Below are positions 44,716 to 56,540 of a DNA stretch of 64,000 nt, one piece after another; position 1 is the first letter of the stretch; each line of letters begins with the position of its first letter. The notes beneath the pieces were generated by a model. That model saw only the letters and a list, made by a program, of their open reading frames with translations. It did no database searches and was not told the DNA's origin. The stretch is taken from positions 152,928,388-152,992,387 of the forward strand of contig OY294068.1 in assembly GCA_958510875.1 (NCBI GenBank), read 5' to 3'. The position numbers and the translations under genes are program-made. This stretch comes from Endomychus coccineus. Taxonomy: Eukaryota; Arthropoda; Insecta; Coleoptera; Endomychidae.

Positions 44716-45250
44716 AAGTGTATATTGTGGGTTTTTATGCTGGTTGTAGTGCAGCAGGTTTTATTCCTAGAGTAGAACTATTCTCTTCGAAAACAAAGGA
44801 TGTCGATTATCATGGTGAGATGTATCAAAAAAACCTTCCTCAATTAGGTTTGAGTTTCAACTTTTAGTGAATTTAGAAGAACCAACACCAGCGTTGTGGA
44901 TAATGAATAAACTGCCAACAAGCACCCCCAAGAAATGTGATATACAAGAATGGTCGAGTAGCAATAATATACGTACATTACAATAAGACCTTGGAACCAC
45001 TGTTGTTCATTTCGGTAAAAATGAATAAGCCACAACCACTATACCTAGCAGATAATGCTGTTACGTATGGCCAACGAAGTGCTTCCTGTACACCCCTACC
45101 ATTACATTTTCGACTCAATACACCATATTTTAGGTATAACTAACTATATATGGTATAGTTTGGCTGAAAAATCAGTTGCTTAGTATAAAGAGGCTAGGAA
45201 GACCAACACCAGACATCCTGATGAAGTGAATGATTCTGTTTTGTTGTTAA
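44716..45250 (+). pseudogene. DDE transposase relic, Tc1/mariner-like endonuclease
   Basis: Plus-strand frames read YIVGFYAGCSAAGFIPRVEL, then DVDYHGEM (usual DYH.EM), then LVNLEEPTPALWIMNKLP where a VMDNA.YHS block is expected, then TSTPKKCDIQEW. ADNAVTYGQRS near 45050 and PLPLHFRLNTPYF near 45100 correspond to YGHEVLRLPPYHC.LNPIE. The family resemblance is by pattern. The acidic residues are mostly lost. Confidence 0.5.
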
Positions 45251-45885
45251 TGTGCATTGTTCAAAGGAACTATAGTGTTTAAGGCAGTACTGATGTTCAT
45301 TAATTTCATGTGCTGGTGTTCATTACAACAGCACATGTGACAAAGACAATTTTATTAATTCAAATACAACCTTTAACGAAATTAAATGATATCGATTTAC
45401 AGCTATACGCTTCCTCTTCTGAAATTTGATTTTTATACCCGTAGAAACTGTCTACAGTAAAATATATGCAAGATGTAACTCAAATGAATCTTCACAAGAA
45501 TATTTTCTTCTAACTTTCACTCGGTTTTCATTCAGCTAATGACTGAATTCAATAATGTAAGTAATGTGATGCTACCAAAGTATATAAGCTCTTCATTTCA
45601 TAGTATGTTGAAAATGTACCTATATCAATATCATTAAACATAAGTGATATGAAAGATGATCTTTCAACATGTATGGCTCCAAATATGGATTCTACTTGAA
45701 TATTTGTCGAAATATTATATTCCTCTTACTAAAATAAGGTTATTGAGATAATCGAAAATAGATTTGGAGATCGTGCATTTATTTGAAGATTCTGATAATA
45801 GGGTATTTTCAGTGTAAATAATAATGCTTAATCAAACATGGATTAATATTATTGACTTGGAATTGAAAGTAAATTTCCCATATTA
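45251..45885. other. Unassigned intronic DNA
   Basis: Nothing recognised. Confidence 0.35.
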
Positions 45886-48393
45886 GTGCAGGCATTTAAG
45901 GAATTTTTTGTCCGAATTTCCGGGAGGTCTAATTTTGATCTATTCTTATGTATTTTGACACGTTGAACACGATGATGTAGTTTAAATTTAGATTAACCCT
46001 GAGCTCGAAAAACGATGGTATTTTTTGGACCCAAAAATCACCCTTTTCCGACTTTTTGCGTCTTGAGGCAAAACTATGAGTTGTATGGAAAAACTTTTAA
46101 GCGGAAAATGTTAGGAAAATCAATACGCGATTTTTGGCTCTAATGAAAAATCCGCTTTTTACGAATTTCAGACGAAATACTTATGTTCTCGATCTAAAGC
46201 AAAATTGATTCAGAAGATCCTATTATTCTGCACCTAATATCCAAGACTCAAGCATTTTGAAAAAAAAAAGAGATAGCTTTGGCGCTATTTTGAAAATTTT
46301 GAACCACCGAAATATTCAGATGTTGTGAGGTTAGAAATTATTCACGAAATCTAGGTTCTATTAGAGGTTTTCATAACGAGTATTTTGAGTCTAAGCAGAT
46401 TGATTTTGGTTGAGAAGAAATGGAGCTAAATTTTGGGACCATCGACAAAAATCGTTTGAGCAAATTACAGCCAAATACATCGGCTATTTAGGTTTGAAAC
46501 AGCGTACGGAGGTTCGTTCACAATTCCAAGTTATAACGAATTTCATCATAAAAAACTAGCGGAGGATTTCATTTAGCAACAATAAGCTAGGGTCGGTTCA
46601 ATAGGTTCCGTGCGCGCAATTACACTTTTTTGAATGTTTAAAAATGCACCTGAATGCTCATAACCGTTTTGTGTGAATGTGTGAGTGTATGTAGACGTGT
46701 GAACGTGTATAGGGTGTTTCATAACAAATGTCAATATTTGAACAAAAAAACTAAGATTAATGAATAATTTTCGTTGGATTAATAGGTTCATTACCGATCC
46801 AAACCAGAACTTGGTAATACACCCTAAAAATATGTTGCCTTGCAGCATCATTGTATTTTCATATGATTAACTTGTAATGCCTTGGCATAATGTAAATGTC
46901 CACTGGCATGAAAAATTGGGATCGTTTTCTTTAACACATTTATTACCAAATTCAAATTGCCCGATCTTTCAGACTCGACATAAAATTTCAACAAGGTAAT
47001 CATATGAAAATACGATCATGCTGCAAAGCAACATATTTTGAGGGTGTATTACCAATTTCAAGTTTGGATCGGTAATGAAGCCATCGATTCAACGAAATGG
47101 GGTTGAAGAAATAGTTCCAATGGACTTACTCCTATACAAACAGTAAAAATTCACGCCTTGATGAGTCAAAATAATCGCTTGTGGTTGTAAGGAAAAATGT
47201 ACTGGTAAATGCAAAATGTCTGTGCAAAAAATTAGGATTACCTTGTAGCTCATCATATGTAAGCATTGTGAAGGTAAAGAATGTTCTAATTTCTAATTGC
47301 CCCGAGCCAGAAAACAGCACGGTCACATATACACGTTCACACATACACTCACACATTCACACAAAACGATTATGAGCATTTAGGTGCATTTTAAAACATT
47401 TAAAAAGTGTAATTTTGCGCGCGGAATCTATTGTACCGACCCTCGCTTATTGCTGCTAAATGAAATTTCGCGCTAGTTTTTTATGATATTCGTTATAACT
47501 TGGAATTGTGAACGAATCTCTGTATGACGTTCCAAACCTGAATGGCCGATGTACTTCTCTGTAATTTACTCCGAAATTTTTGTAGATAGGCTCAAAATTG
47601 GGCCCTTTAGAGACCCAAACACAATTATTAGGATAGCTTCATTTCTACTCAACACAAATCATTCTGCTTGGATTTGAAATACTTGCTATGAAAACCACTA
47701 ATAGAACGTTGAATTTGGATTCCGTGAAAAATTCTTAACATCAAAACATTTGAATTTTTCGGTGGTCTAAAATTTTCAAAATGGCGCCAAAGTTATGTTT
47801 GAGTACCAAAATGCTTGAATTCTGGATATTAGGTGCAGAATCATGAACTCTTTGGAATCCATTCAGTTTTAGATCGATAACGTAAGTATTTCGTCTGAAA
47901 TCCGTAAAATACGGATTTTCCAAAATGACCGATTTTGGTGCCAAAAAATTAGGTAGGGCAAAATGCCAGTAACCGAAAGAAGAGAAATAAAAATACTATC
48001 TTCACACCAGAACAGAGTATGAAACAAACCAAAACTCTTCGACAGATATTCCATTTTTCAATGTGCTAAAATACACACTGAATGGACTCTATCTTGAGCG
48101 CACAACCTCAAATCGACTTCGGACCAGAGCGAAAAATCGCAAATCAATTTTTCCAACAATTTTCGTTCGAATATTTTCTCATACAACCCATAGTTTTGTC
48201 TCAAAACCCAAAAAAAACAGAAGAAAACCTTTTTGGGTACAAAAAATAGTCATAGTTTTTCGAGCACAGGGTTTCTCCAAATTTGAACTACAGCATTGTG
48301 TTCAGCGCGTCAAAATACATAAGTATGGACGAAAATTAAATTTCGCGGAAATTCGGACAAAAATCGTCGATTTTCCTCCTTAAATGCCTGGAC
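45886..48393. mobile_element. Foldback element C, 2.5 kb, TA target
   Basis: The left end is TA (45884-45885) then GTGCAGGCATTTAAGGA. The right end, read inward, is TA (48394-48395) then GTCCAGGCATTTAAGGA. Outer arms of about 670 bp contain a TATGTATTTTGACACGTTG block mirrored on the right. Inner arms (about 46555-46860 and 47000-47470) contain CACACATACACTCACACATT on the right and its complement on the left. The centre is near 46925 (TTTTCATATGATTA mirrored by TAATCATATGAAAA). It has no coding capacity. Arm similarity is clear but imperfect, so this is an older copy. Confidence 0.8.
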
Positions 48394-48999
48394 TATATCT
48401 TCATCTAAGTCTTTCAGGTGAAAGATCAGTTGTATTTCAAAAATCGATCAAGTGAACTCTCGAAAAGCCTTTTGTTATAGGGATTTCAAGAAATACTCCC
48501 GTTTGTCATTCACTGTTTTCCCGTCATTTAATACCTAAATATATTTTCACAGTACTATTGAATTTGGATTGGATGCAAACACAACCAGTGAGTAGGTAGT
48601 CTATTTCTCTTCACACATTTGGTAAACACTTTACATTTGAAATTACAAATAATTTGTATTATTTGATATAATAAGTCAAGAACTTCTAAATTTGCTCGTA
48701 ACATAATTTGTTGTATCTGTATTCAAAAATTATGGAAACCCTGCTCAACCTGACAACAATGGCGGACCGTGATCCTAGGCATAATTTTTGTGAACAACGT
48801 TCAAGATAGATATTGTTCATTCACTAGGAAATATCTGGTATTCATTCCTTGAGCTGGCAACACTAAACAAAAGTCGATAAAACATTCATGAATTTGTTCT
48901 TATTATAAAATTGAGCGTAAATATGTTTTGAAAAACAACGTTTTATATTCCGAAATTTCCTTCAAGCTGAATGAATATCTCAAAGTGAGATGATTTTCT
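48394..48999. other. Unassigned intronic DNA
   Basis: Nothing recognised. Confidence 0.35.
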
Positions 49000-49420
49000 T
49001 CAGCTTGAATCCGAGCTTTCGAACATCAACCCCTTGAAACTCCCACCATCTTGGATTAAGGGATGAATTCGTGTTTCGGGAATAACAGCGGTGTTTTTAA
49101 TTTTATATAAAAAACAGCCAATACCATTGTTGACGAGGAAAATGACTTCTACAATGGTATGGAACAGGAGCAAATATGGTGCCAAGACAGGTCCCTGTGG
49201 AACCTCAGCGTTGAAAGCCATCGTATCGGAGGAGACTCCGTTAACCACCACATGGAGTGAGAGGAAACTTTATAATAAGTGACGAAGTTGAGGCGGCAAA
49301 CCATATGAGGAAAGTTAGCCGAGAAGCCCTTGGAACCAGACTAGGCTAAATGCTTCTTAGATATCTAATGTAACAGCTAGAGGTTCTTCAATGGATCTCT
49401 ATCGAACATGTGATACGTAG
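49000..49420 (-). pseudogene. Jockey/RTE-type reverse transcriptase fragment
   Basis: Minus strand: EAFSLVWFQGLLG near 49350 (usual KAFDRVWH.GLL), SSYGLPPQLRHLL near 49300, and VVNGVSSDTMAFNAEVPQGP followed by VLAPYLLLFHTI near 49200 (usual VPQGSVLSPTLFLLFIND). This is the RT region just before the catalytic YADD. Stops interrupt it and the Asp residues are lost. Confidence 0.6.
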
Positions 49421-49989
49421 ACAAGCTGAGGTATAAGCTCCAAGTGTCCAAAGCCATATAGGAGAAAAGATAAAGGCCACAAAGGGAGAATCATTCAAAA
49501 TGTATTGATTTAAAGACATCATGCGTTTCAAAGAACCGATAGACTTGTTGTCACTGTTGGAGTCAGAAAACCTTTAACTTTGTCTATTGACTGCTAATAC
49601 GAACATGGCTTAGCTATTCATCGAATGCATTATAATATGCTTGCCTAAGTAACTCATATATGGCAAGCATCTATGAAAAACGGAATCTCTAGCCGTTGCA
49701 TTGTTCTTTTATTGCATTTGGCCGAGTTTGGCATCAATGCCTTCTTTGGAAACTTCCGTCATACCAGCAACTCCAACTCCGTCGTTTGCTAGCACACATG
49801 AATAGTATACTTCATATCGCTCTCCTGAACCTCTATCCTATATCATCCAATTAACAAGACAGAGGTAGGTCAATGCATGAATGAAGATCTAGGAAGAATT
49901 ATGATATGAGGATCTGATAATCTAGTAGAGTTTGATGCAACCAAATTTCAAGTTTGTATCTTCTCCAGATATGGTGCTGTCAGGTACAA
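49421..49989. other. Unassigned intronic DNA
   Basis: No convincing feature. A minus-strand DGVGVAGMTEVSKEGIDAKL near 49770 faintly recalls an RNase H start but was not accepted. Confidence 0.3.
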
Positions 49990-50290
49990 ATACCTCAAAA
50001 ATCCTCAGTACCCATGCTCGATATCACCACCCATAGCACTCTCTCATGGAATAGGTAATCAGGTGAGGTCCATTGCGAAAACTGCTCCACAGGAACTAGG
50101 TTTTCTGCTATCATAGTCTGGTTGGTAATGCTACATTGACGCCTCTGGAACATCTTAGGAAGGTGGGCGATGCATTATCTGTAGATATTTCCATGGTCGG
50201 TGCTCTTGGAAATCTTGTATATTTCATCAATACTAGGAAGGCAGACTGGATTATCTCAGGCGGGCCACTTCTTCAATGTCAGACTCGAAG
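49990..50290 (+). pseudogene. Possible RT C-terminal fragment
   Basis: The plus strand reads SISPPIALSHGIGNQVRSIA, then KTAPQELGFLLS near 50080, resembling the I.S...W..H...IAK.A.QKLG.L block after the palm in jockey/RTE elements. LTPLEHLRKVGDALS follows near 50140. It is opposite in orientation to the RT piece at 49000-49420, so it is a separate or rearranged fragment. Confidence 0.4.
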
Positions 50291-50650
50291 CACGATAAAA
50301 CTTTTACCAGCCTAGTAAGGTAATCGAAATAGGAAAAAATCACAAATAGAGAATACTTCTTTCAGCAAAATAGATGTTACTCGTTGTTTCGGTAAAATTG
50401 AAAATGTAGCTGATATTCGAAATCAAATAATTTACCAGTAAATTGAAAATAGTGAAAAAATGTAAGGTGTTGGTGGGGGTGAATTTGAATTCAAACTTTC
50501 TGTAACGAGCACTACCGAATAAAACTAAACTGCCTTGCCTGAATGCATTGCAAATAATGCCTGTTTCGCTGTATTAAATTGAAATTTTTTCATGCGTAGA
50601 CATCTTAAATTCGTTATTGCTATTATTTAGAATGAATCATAACAACTCAC
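50291..50650. other. Intron start of the receptor gene
   Basis: On the minus strand this is the first part of the 46-kb intron, beginning with the donor GTGAGTTGTT at 50641-50650. Nothing else recognised. Confidence 0.5.
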
Positions 50651-50765
50651 CTTGAATGTAAGGTATCAGTTTGCACATGGCAGCTCCGAAGACAAAATTT
50701 CTCAGTACCTGCCCAACCAATGTGAACGGCATGCAGAAAACACCAAGTAGGAGATCCGATACAGC
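50651..50765 (-). CDS. CCK/sulfakinin-type neuropeptide GPCR, TM2-ECL1-TM3 exon
   Basis: The 115-bp exon encodes AVSDLLLGVFCMPFTLVGQV (TM2 with the conserved sodium-site Asp), LRNFVFGAAMCKLIPYIQ (first extracellular loop with the conserved disulfide Cys and the start of TM3), and one extra base. This is the classic CCK-receptor pattern AVSDL.L..FCMPF...... ..FIFG...CK. A TATGTTCCAG acceptor precedes it and a GTGAGT donor follows. The one leftover base joins the two-base start of exon 4099-4299, and the residue spacing between CK and SVSV matches vertebrate CCK receptors, so no exon is missing between them. The upstream TM1 exon was not found to the right in this window. Confidence 0.88.
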
Positions 50766-52129
50766 CTGGAACATAAAAGTAACATTTTAATTCTGCGATT
50801 GCGGTGTTTCAGAGATTGATGAAATGACAAATAACAAACCGGAATGATATGTTTCATAATATTATAAATATTTCCGTTATCGGGAAAACAAAATGAAATA
50901 AGTTCAAAGATATGTAAATCGTTGGACAACCTATCATGAGTTAAGCGAAAGTTGATATAAAGTTCCTTTTTCCAAGGAATTCGGAGGAAAAGCTAAAATG
51001 AAAAAATCAAACCATAGGTGAGATCCGCACTCACCTCTTTGAATATCCAGTACAAAGCGTTACTGTTCAGATCACTCTGGTCATTTTTAACGTTTTACGT
51101 ATTTGTAAATATGAACCTCCGAAGCAATAGTAGATCATTGATGAACTTGTAGGTATGATTCTACGCCTTTTTATAGATCAACTACTTACTTGCAACAATT
51201 TTATGTTCATCTTTCATACTTCTTTTTCAAAATATTATATCAACACTAAGTAGAAGAAGTGATGAGTGATCGGTCAAAAGTCGGAAAGTGTTTAAGATTC
51301 AAGGTCGAGTTCGTGAATTTACGAACCTTCAAAACTCGATTTTTTCAAATGGAATGATATAGTATCTCAATGTTTTTCAACGTGGGGGTTGCGACTCCCA
51401 AGGAGGTCGCCAACTCTTGCTCTGGGGGTCCCGGTCGCAAGCCAAAGTCAAGTAAAAGTGAAACGCAAGAGTTATCGGTTCTACATTACAATAAAAATAC
51501 AACAATTCCAGTAAGAAGGCTGTGCCTATTTTTTTTTATGATTTGTGGTTCTATTTTCAGACGCAAATAGCCGAATCATTTTCTAATTGGATCCTATTTC
51601 TCTCCTTGAATGTCATGCTCACAGTTGGAAAGAACGTTAGTCCACATAGGTAGGAAGTGGCGAATGGCACAAATAATTTCAAGGCTTCCCTTGCCAACTC
51701 TGAGTAATCTTCTTTCCTCTTCATCCAAAAGAGTTCAATATTTTGCAAATTGAATGAGCATGCCTTCAGCAGCAAAATCTATATGATTTTCTTTCATCTT
51801 CGTGGTCAAAACAGCCAGTTATACTGACATATTCAAAAACGGATTTAGTATCCATATATGCCCATTGTTAGCTTCAGAATCCAGTCATGGAAAGTAACTT
51901 GATAGTTTCACTTCCAAATTATGCAAGCTCGATATCATGCAACGAATGTGAGAGCTCACTACCAACGATTGGTCCGTTGCAATTCCTTCACTAATCTTTT
52001 GAACGCACGGGAAATAATCATATATCCCTTTTTGTAAGGACGTTAACCACAAACGAAGTTCTAAGACGAATCCTTCAAATTTTAAATTCTGCCGTTAGAA
52101 AGTTTTCTTATCTAATCTTAATAGATTAT
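50766..52129. other. Intronic DNA upstream of the TM2 exon
   Basis: No exon or repeat recognised. Short frames at 51370-51570 and 51557-51775 have no familiar domain. Confidence 0.4.
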
Positions 52130-52620
52130 TATTCAAGTTTAGGATTAATTTTCATCAAATAATGGATGATTCTATTCAATTCTGGTGACAACATTAATGA
52201 TTTAGCTGTTAATTCCAGAACTTGTTTTAATACCTTTCCTCTGGATAGCTCCCTGACCTTTGTGTAATAAAGAAGATTTCGTTGCGAGCGAACCCATTTC
52301 TTCACAAACAATTCTAAACAGTCGGATTTGCAAGGTCTTACTTCCAATAGAGTTAACAACGTTGATCACCTATTAGCACACCATTTAAATCGGAAGGTTC
52401 TGAGGAGTCGCCAGAACTCACAATCGTTCTTGAACACCGGGGGATAAGAAATTTCTTATCTTGATCGGGAAGAAAAGAATGACGAATAATTTGTGAAATT
52501 GAACGTTCTATACAGTGGGTGGGAGCTTTTGGTAGGACTTTATAGGAATCAGGATGGAGATGTTGAAGAATTTTGTTATCATAATCTGACCGATTCATGA
52601 CAAGTTACCTGTTGTCATAT
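52130..52620 (-). pseudogene. Penelope-like element RT fragment
   Basis: Minus strand: LVMNRSDYDNKILQHLHPDS then YKVLPKAPTHCIERSIS and SFLPDQDKKFLIPRCSRT, followed after a frameshift by VNSIGSKT. This follows the N-terminal RT pattern of Penelope-like elements (DKG...V.....Y..K...L.D..TY..L..DPT, then PR.YGLPKIHK and RPIVSSIGSPTY). The key PKIHK block is lost to the frameshift. The rest down to 52130 is open but diverged. It is not flanked by a recognisable pseudo-LTR. Confidence 0.5.
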
Positions 52621-52844
52621 TTGTAAGTAAGTTTTTTGACGTCATAACGACTGAAAAAAATTGGATTTCGGTATTTCTGCATTGCCTGAAAATGTTTTGA
52701 ACGTACCGAGTGAAGCTCTGTACAGCTTAATTCCTTGGAAAGAGAAAAGCTAGGTTGGGTAAGACGTATAATGTATTCAAGCAGTGGTAGGGTGAGTATC
52801 ATATTGAAGTTATCAATGGAAATATTCTTTTAGCTGTTCAGGAC

Positions 52845-53290
52845 CCACAAATGGTGTTTCAGTCCCTTTTTTTGCTAGATCGTCTCCTTTTTTGTAACAC
52901 CCCGGTGTATCCCGAAGCCCATAGAAGGGTAACTGCGTTGTTCTTGGCTAGTTAGTTTAGTTTTTCTAAAGTATTCTCAGATCACTTTGGAGCTGATCAT
53001 ACGTGGGAGCTCAGCGAGTTGATGGCTGCTTTGACTATTCGTCATGATGACTATTTCCTGTCTACGGAGACCTCTTTCTATATTGAACTGGACACATTTT
53101 CCTGTAGCGTGAATTTCTGCTTGGAAAATTCATTGGGAGGTCCTCAATCCTTGGTTTTGAGCTTCTATCAGCTGCAGATGTTTTTCTTCTGCCATCTTTT
53201 GGCTTCTGGGGAGGAATATTATCACGGTGTGCACTACATTTTGGATCTCGTCTCCCACACATAGACCAGTCGGCGGAGATTTTTGCCTGC
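52845..53290 (-). pseudogene. RNase H domain relic of a non-LTR element
   Basis: Minus strand: FQAEIHATGKCVQ near 53110 keeps the Q-A-E motif, then RRQEIVIMTNSQAAINSLSS near 53020 has Asn where the catalytic Asp is expected. NNAVTLLWASGYTGV near 52935 and DDLAKKGTETPFVGPEQ near 52870 match WVPGH.G..GNE.AD.LAK.G....F.GPEP. It is the same domain type as in 9428-13183 but a different, decayed copy. No RT was found next to it. Confidence 0.6.
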
Positions 53291-53466
53291 ATTTTCCGGG
53301 CGGTAGCAATGTTTCGATTCATTCTTATGTATTTTTTGTCGTAGGATACGATTATCGTTACCCGTACTTTGTAAAAGTTGTACTTCATTTTGTAATTTAA
53401 CAATTTGTAAAAAAAAAATATTTTTTTTTACATTTTCCTTTATATCTCATTTCCTGTGCATTTTTA

Positions 53467-53752
53467 GCATTATGCAACCCATAGTTTTTTGTTCCTTACT
53501 TAATTATCTACAAAATGAGATATAGTGCGATATCTCAAGTGCTATTGTTAACCTGCAAAATGCGTTGAAAGTTAAAAAGCGTGTTTTTTAAACATTCAAT
53601 ATCTCAACAATTGAAATACCTAGGAGCTTGAAATATGAATATGTTGCTATTACTAATATAAATAAACGCACCAAATTTCAAAACGATCTCTTTCTAACTT
53701 TTAGAGTTATTAACGATCAAAAATTTTTTCGAAGTTTAGTTGCATAATGCGC
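53467..53752. repeat. Possible small MITE with 12-bp terminal inverted repeats
   Basis: GCATTATGCAAC at the left is exactly mirrored by GTTGCATAATGC at the right, 286 bp apart. The interior is AT-rich and non-coding. No clear target duplication was seen, so a chance pair cannot be excluded. Confidence 0.35.
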
Positions 53753-54129
53753 CAAGGTTGCTGTGATCGTCTGATTTTGATTCAAATGGTCTCAAAAATT
53801 CAGCCCTTCGTCATTGTGGGTCTATCCTATGCTGCGAAGCACACTTGGAATCAATGAGAATATAGATATTGTTGTGATTAGATGGTCGAATAAACGTTAC
53901 ACTTTTTATATCTGATTCATTCAGATAATCTGATTAAATTGTGATGTAACTTGACATGATATATATTCATATTAATTTTTTGTCTTTAATTAAGTGGGAA
54001 AAAGCATAGAAAAATGATTGATATTTGACAATATTCTCTACCACTCGATTAAAAATTAATTTTCACAATATAGAGCATAGTTTTTCAGGTAGCCTGGAAG
54101 TACACGTTGTCTTGTAGATCTACAAAGCA
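53753..54129. other. Unassigned DNA
   Basis: Nothing recognised. Confidence 0.35.
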
Positions 54130-56540
54130 CTGGCGGAGTCTAATGTCGAGCGCTGTCACCTAGTGATGCTTGCTGATGAGTACTTTCACCTAGGGGGCTG
54201 CTATCTGTAGCTGATCTTGATTGTGGCACTGGCAGGGAAACGACTGTAGGAACATCAGCATCTAGAATTCCTTGTGGTAGTGCAAAAGTATCCACTTTCT
54301 TTGGAACCAGTGTAGCAATCAATTGGTTGATGTGGCGTTTCAAGCAACGAAACTGCCATATATCTTGATTTCCCTGATGAATTATTGCTTGAACTTTCTC
54401 CCCCACTTGAAATGATTATAAGCGTTTGGTTTTATATCTTGAAGGGATCATTGCCTTACTATTCGTATGAAGAGCGTCGAGGCGAATTCGAATTTTCCTA
54501 CTCAGCTCTGCAGGTGATTTACCCGATGCAAATGGTGTTGCTCGGTAGCGAAACAGAAAATTCCGTAACTTCACCACCTGCGGATTTGAGTTTTCTTTCA
54601 AGGGTTTGGATATTGATTGTGCTCCGCGAGTCCGTTGGTGGTTGGATGACGAATAGTCAATGTATAATTTTCCAAGGCAGATCCAATAGATGTATTGGTG
54701 CCTTCTATAGATTGTGGCGGACTTTTGCACAGGACTAATATACCTTCTGGCTAATTGCTTCATCTTGGTTATTTCAAGTGTGTCGCATGAAGTTCTACTA
54801 GAATTGGAACTTGGAGGAATTTTGGAGCGACAGCGTCGTGACATCTAGGAAACAGCTTCAAAATTCTCAGGGAACTTCTGAATCTTGTGAAACGCAATAT
54901 GACCAAGGTAATCTATGCTTTCCTTGAAGGAAGAACATATTTGCTTTTGTTCAAGTCTTGAGACGTTCTGAACTAGCAATGAGTTTCCTGCTGCACTTGT
55001 CAACACTGGTTCCATGACATATGACATCAAAATAGGCTTTCACTTCGGAAAGTCCATTCGAATTTTATGATAGAATGCGATTGAACCCCGATGAAGCAGT
55101 CTTTAGTCCGGAACTGACACAATTCATTCTAAATGTGCCCAATATGTGTTTGCGATCGTTTGAATCCTTCTTTTTCCCTCATCGACTCTGAGATGCAGAT
55201 AAGCCTTATATGGGTCTAACTTTTAGACAAATTTCGAATTCCTGAGACTTCGAAGGACTTCGTCAATGCGACGGATCGGATGATTCGCAGAAAATATTTT
55301 AAAATTTCCACTGTCTGGTTCGTGTATTACTACTAGTGGTGATCCTCAGTCACTTGATGCTACAGGAGAAATGATTCCATCTGCTGATAAGAACTGGTTT
55401 AACTCCTTCTCTGAATAGTAGCTTGACTTCCATGTTCGGAACACAGCCCATTGGTTCATCGAAGATGGAAGAGTATTTCTGGAATTTGTCTTCAAGTCTA
55501 ATCTCATATAAATATTTAGTGCAATGAACTTGACCAATGCCGTAAATTGGTTTCAATTCGTTTTCATCGTTCTGAATGTTCTAAGTGGATACAGAATTGG
55601 TTTTTGATTTTATCAGAAGGATCGTAATGCAAACTTTGGAAATGTGACGAATTTTTTGACAGAAACTACACTTCAAGGAATTGCGTTCAATTCTGCAATC
55701 ACGTGACTTGTGGTTTGAACCACGACAGTTAACACAAAGTCTATGGATACCCGAAGATCCGTAGTCATTTCGACTTTGGTTTTGAGAGTGTCAATGGTGG
55801 CGAGGAACTGGATTCAACAGATGCATATCACTGGACCGTTCTTGCGTTCGACTTTTGTCTTGACGTGACTTGTGCAGTTCTGGAATATTTATTTTGTATC
55901 GACAGTAAGATCTAAGGTCTTATCAACTAATCTTGTTAGCTGACTGGATTCATATCGGGATGCTTCTAAGACGGTCGCTTTCTTCTTCTTCAAAATTTTG
56001 GGAACTTGAATGCAGAATGAGGTATCCATGTGTCCAGTTATTCTTCAGGCCTCAAATAAGCTGAGCACGTAGAAAAGTGTCGGCAATGCAAACTTTTGGA
56101 GAACAAGTACAGGTAACATAGAAATCCCAATCCTCTAATTTACTCTTAAGAGTTGCGACAAATTGTGAAATCGACTGATTTGCTTGACGAGTCACATTGA
56201 GAAAATAATGCTGACTACAGTTGAAACTGAGGATGATAACATCTCCTTGAAATAACATACCAATTCTTCAAGAGAATTATCCTTCATTGGTTGATCAGAG
56301 CTCAACAGCACGGCTGAGATTTTTTGTGTTTTTATTCACATTCTTAACATTACAATAATTGAAAACTAGCTCCAAATATGAAACAAATCTTTCATTCATA
56401 GAGTCATAAATTTCAAAAGGTGAAATTGAAATGCAGGAGTTATTCCTTCCCAGAGCATTTGACAACACTGAAATGAACTTAAATTAATCCTCATCCACGA
56501 TGAGTTTGAATCTATTGGAAAATGCACTTAAACTGTTCAA
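54130..56540 (-). pseudogene. Ty3/gypsy gag-pol relic
   Basis: Minus strand, 5' to 3'. A gag block FLNVTRQANQSISQFVATLK near 56190 leads to two perfect zinc knuckles, CVNCRGSNHKSRDC and CSFCQKIRHISKVC, at 55736-55629. The RT start follows (LLFREGVKPVL near 55420), and RT pieces include YKAYLHLRVDE near 55200, SYVMEPVLTSA near 55020 and KESIDYLGHIAF near 54920. The integrase C-terminus is NFLFRYRATPFASGKSPAEL near 54560 and GEKVQAIIHQGN near 54400. RNase H and most of the integrase core are deleted. It is broken by stops and frameshifts. No LTRs were recognised. It is a different lineage from the relic at 6105-7440, judging by the RT and integrase blocks. Confidence 0.75.

Noticed and set aside
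49640..49800. Faint RNase H-like start on the minus strand
   Set aside because: Only a few residues fit and no downstream catalytic blocks follow.
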